From assembly GCA_026984385.1 (NCBI GenBank), contig JALSSH010000566.1:1-7337 (forward strand): 7,337 nt of DNA, in the 5' to 3' direction. Of this stretch, positions 5,954-7,337 are shown piece by piece. This DNA comes from Ardenticatenia bacterium. GTDB lineage: Bacteria; Chloroflexota; Anaerolineae; Aggregatilineales; Aggregatilineaceae. The translations under genes and the position numbers were made by a program. Each line of letters opens with the position of its first letter. Position 1 is the first letter of the stretch. The notes beneath the pieces were generated by a model that saw only the letters and a program-made list of their open reading frames with translations, was not told where the DNA came from and made no database searches.

Positions 5954-6400
5954 ATGAAAGCACATTCCTTTGGGCTGGCTTTGCCTCGCTTTCGCAACCG
6001 TGCGGCGCAGCGAGCGTTGCAGGATTTGTTGATGGCACACGCCGACGCGCTGGTCAGCGGCGCAGCGGACCGTGAGGCGCTGCTTTCCCCTTATGGCGAG
6101 GAAACCCTTGCCGAAGCAAGCGAGTTGTTGGCGTTGGCCGAGCGTATCCAGCACGCCATGAGCGAGGTGTCGCCCTCTGAGCAGTTTGTGCAGCAGCTCG
6201 GCAACCAATTGGCAACCGCACCGACTGTTGTTCCTTCGCGCTCTTTGTGGGGACGAGTGCGCCATCTTCCTCCGCGCGTTCAATTAGCAGCGGGCATCGG
6301 CGGCGCGACGCTGACCGCCGGCGTAGTGTTGCTTATCTCGCGCGCCTTGGTGCCCGGTGCGTTGGAGTCCTGGCGCAACCGCCGCACCGTAACCGCATAG
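5954..6400 (+). CDS. Small single-pass membrane protein, candidate anti-sigma factor
   Basis: I do not recognise a named family with certainty. The 148-residue product has a soluble N-terminal part with a helical stretch (EASELLALAERIQHAM, 54-69, then PSEQFVQQLGNQLA, 74-87) that resembles the short sigma-binding or DUF5667-like segments encoded beside ECF sigma genes in several phyla. A basic linker (about 96-108) leads to one hydrophobic segment (about 109-133, Gly/Ala/Leu/Val-rich), and a short basic tail (RNRR, 141-144) ends the protein. No HxxxCxxC zinc anti-sigma motif and no Cys are present. I prefer the ATG at 5954, with GAGGG 10 nt upstream. An earlier ATG at 5897 has no ribosome site and would read through the palindrome. 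Its place 59 nt after the sigma stop supports a regulatory link; function is inferred from context. Confidence 0.7.
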   Translation: MKAHSFGLALPRFRNRAAQRALQDLLMAHADALVSGAADREALLSPYGEETLAEASELLALAERIQHAMSEVSPSEQFVQQLGNQLATAPTVVPSRSLWGRVRHLPPRVQLAAGIGGATLTAGVVLLISRALVPGALESWRNRRTVTA

Positions 6401-6446
6401 CTTTGGGGGTGTTTTCTTACCCTGGAGGCTTTTTAACGAAGAGAAG

Positions 6447-6480
6447 TGCGTTTGGGGTTTGCTGTGGGCACGCAAACGCA
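6447..6480 (+). promoter_or_regulatory. Overlapping alternative hairpins upstream of fabH
   Basis: TGCGTTTG (6447-6454) pairs perfectly with CAAACGCA (6473-6480). GTTTGC (6457-6462) pairs perfectly with GCAAAC (6472-6477), which uses the same 3' arm, so only one can form at a time. The structure ends about 20 nt before the fabH ATG and has no U-tract. A role in fabH expression is inference. I found no convincing promoter in the 100-bp gap 6401-6500. Confidence 0.4.
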
Positions 6481-6500
6481 TAAGAATGGGGAAGCGAACC

Positions 6501-7337
6501 ATGAACGAACGCTATGCCAAAATTACCGGCTGGGGAAAATACGTGCCTGAGCGCGTGCTGACCAACGCAGACTTGGAAAAAATGGTCGACACAAGCGACG
6601 AGTGGATCACCACGCGCACGGGCATCAAAGAGCGCCGTATTCGTGGCGAAAACGACACAACCTCCAGCATGGCGACGGCGGCCTCACGCGAGGCGTTAAA
6701 AGTTGCCGGTCTAGAACCAACCGACCTCGATTTGATCATTGTTGCCACGTCTTCGCCGGACTACCTCGTGCCGCCGGTTTCCAGCCAGGTGCAAGAGATG
6801 CTCGGGGCTAAGTGCGGCGCGTTTAGTTTGGTGGCGGGGTGCTCCGGCTGGGTCTATGGGCTGGCGACCGCCGCGCAGTTTATCACCAGCGGCGCGTATG
6901 ATCGTGTCTTGGTTGTAGGCGTGGAAATTATCTCGTTTGCGTTGGACTACACCGACCGCACCACGTGCGTGCTCTTCGGCGACGCCGCCGCCGCAACGGT
7001 GGTTGAGGTTTCCGAAGAGCCGGGGGGCGTGCTTTCCTTTGAGCTGGGTTCGGACGGCTCGGGAGCGATGGCGCTCATGGTGCCGGACGGCGGCTCGACC
7101 AACCCGCTTTCTCAGCGCACACTGGACGAACGCCGCCACTATTTGCGCATGAACGGCCAGGAAGTGTTCAAGTTTGCCGTGCGCACTTTGGCCGCTTCGC
7201 TCAAGCGCAGCGTGTACCAGGCCGGTTTGACGCCCGATGACATTGACCTATACATCCCCCATCAGGCCAACGCGCGCATCATCGAGGCGGCGGCCAAACA
7301 AATGCGCGTGCCGATGGACAAGTTCTACGTCAACGTT
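6501..7337 (+). CDS. fabH: Beta-ketoacyl-ACP synthase III (partial, 3' end beyond the window)
   Basis: FabH condenses an acyl-CoA primer with malonyl-ACP to begin type II fatty acid synthesis. The first 279 codons are present and the frame is still open at the window edge; the family is about 320-340 residues long, so roughly 50 codons are missing. Visible marks are the N-terminal VDTSDEWITTRTGIKERRI (29-47) with the conserved Trp35, the nucleophile Cys114 in VAGCSGWVYG, GDAAAATVV (160-168), and the catalytic His254 in IPHQANARIIE. The third catalytic residue, Asn of the GNTS motif, should lie just past the window end. The ATG at 6501 has GGGGAAG upstream; an in-frame ATG at 6486 would put that site inside the gene. 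It may be co-transcribed with the sigma pair, 100 bp upstream. A FabH paralogue making branched or special products cannot be excluded. Confidence 0.94.
   Translation, partial: MNERYAKITGWGKYVPERVLTNADLEKMVDTSDEWITTRTGIKERRIRGENDTTSSMATAASREALKVAGLEPTDLDLIIVATSSPDYLVPPVSSQVQEMLGAKCGAFSLVAGCSGWVYGLATAAQFITSGAYDRVLVVGVEIISFALDYTDRTTCVLFGDAAAATVVEVSEEPGGVLSFELGSDGSGAMALMVPDGGSTNPLSQRTLDERRHYLRMNGQEVFKFAVRTLAASLKRSVYQAGLTPDDIDLYIPHQANARIIEAAAKQMRVPMDKFYVNV

Noticed and set aside
5789..6283. Minus-strand open frame of 164 codons antisense to the sigma end and membrane protein
   Set aside because: The plus-strand genes explain the region, and the palindrome and ribosome site lie inside this frame. 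No domain is recognisable.
6486..6500. Earlier in-frame ATG for fabH
   Set aside because: Using it would put the GGGGAAG ribosome site inside the gene and add residues not typical of FabH N-termini.

Overview
The window looks like a piece of bacterial chromosome with fairly high GC content. The style of its proteins (a menaquinone-type UbiE, a dihydrolipoyl dehydrogenase with a WWGG turn, a FabH opening with an ITGWGKYVPE-like segment, and a glycerol-1-phosphate dehydrogenase-like protein) most resembles Chloroflexota, possibly near Ardenticatenia/Anaerolineae. This is an impression from protein style, not a database result. I see no phage, transposon, CRISPR or plasmid functions.

The left two thirds (about 20-4991) is read on the minus strand. 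In transcription order it holds: tRNA-Lys(CTT) with a near-consensus promoter and a strong hairpin terminator; a divergent iron-containing-alcohol-dehydrogenase/G1P-dehydrogenase-like gene with a disordered C-terminal tail; a 65-bp gap holding a perfect 10-bp hairpin; ubiE/menG; ubiX; a pyridoxamine-phosphate-oxidase-like flavoprotein whose ATG overlaps the ubiX stop; and, after a 147-bp gap, a dihydrolipoyl dehydrogenase gene. The ubiE-ubiX-flavoprotein block is tightly packed. It fits respiratory quinone maturation: UbiX makes the prenylated flavin used by UbiD-type decarboxylases, and UbiE does the ring C-methylation.

The right third (about 5127-7337) is read on the plus strand, divergent from the tRNA. 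It holds a leader of about 220 bp with an extended -10 motif, an ECF-type sigma factor, a small protein with one C-terminal transmembrane segment (probable membrane-tethered anti-sigma or regulator) and a fabH (beta-ketoacyl-ACP synthase III) that runs off the window end at codon 279. A perfect 20-bp GC-rich palindrome lies between the sigma stop and the likely start of the membrane protein. Two overlapping, mutually exclusive hairpins precede fabH.

The most interesting points are the sigma/membrane-protein pair, which lacks the classical zinc anti-sigma motif and lies next to fabH; the variant G1PDH-like enzyme next to quinone genes; and a 10-C homopolymer inside ubiE. No wholly new system is demonstrable from the sequence alone.
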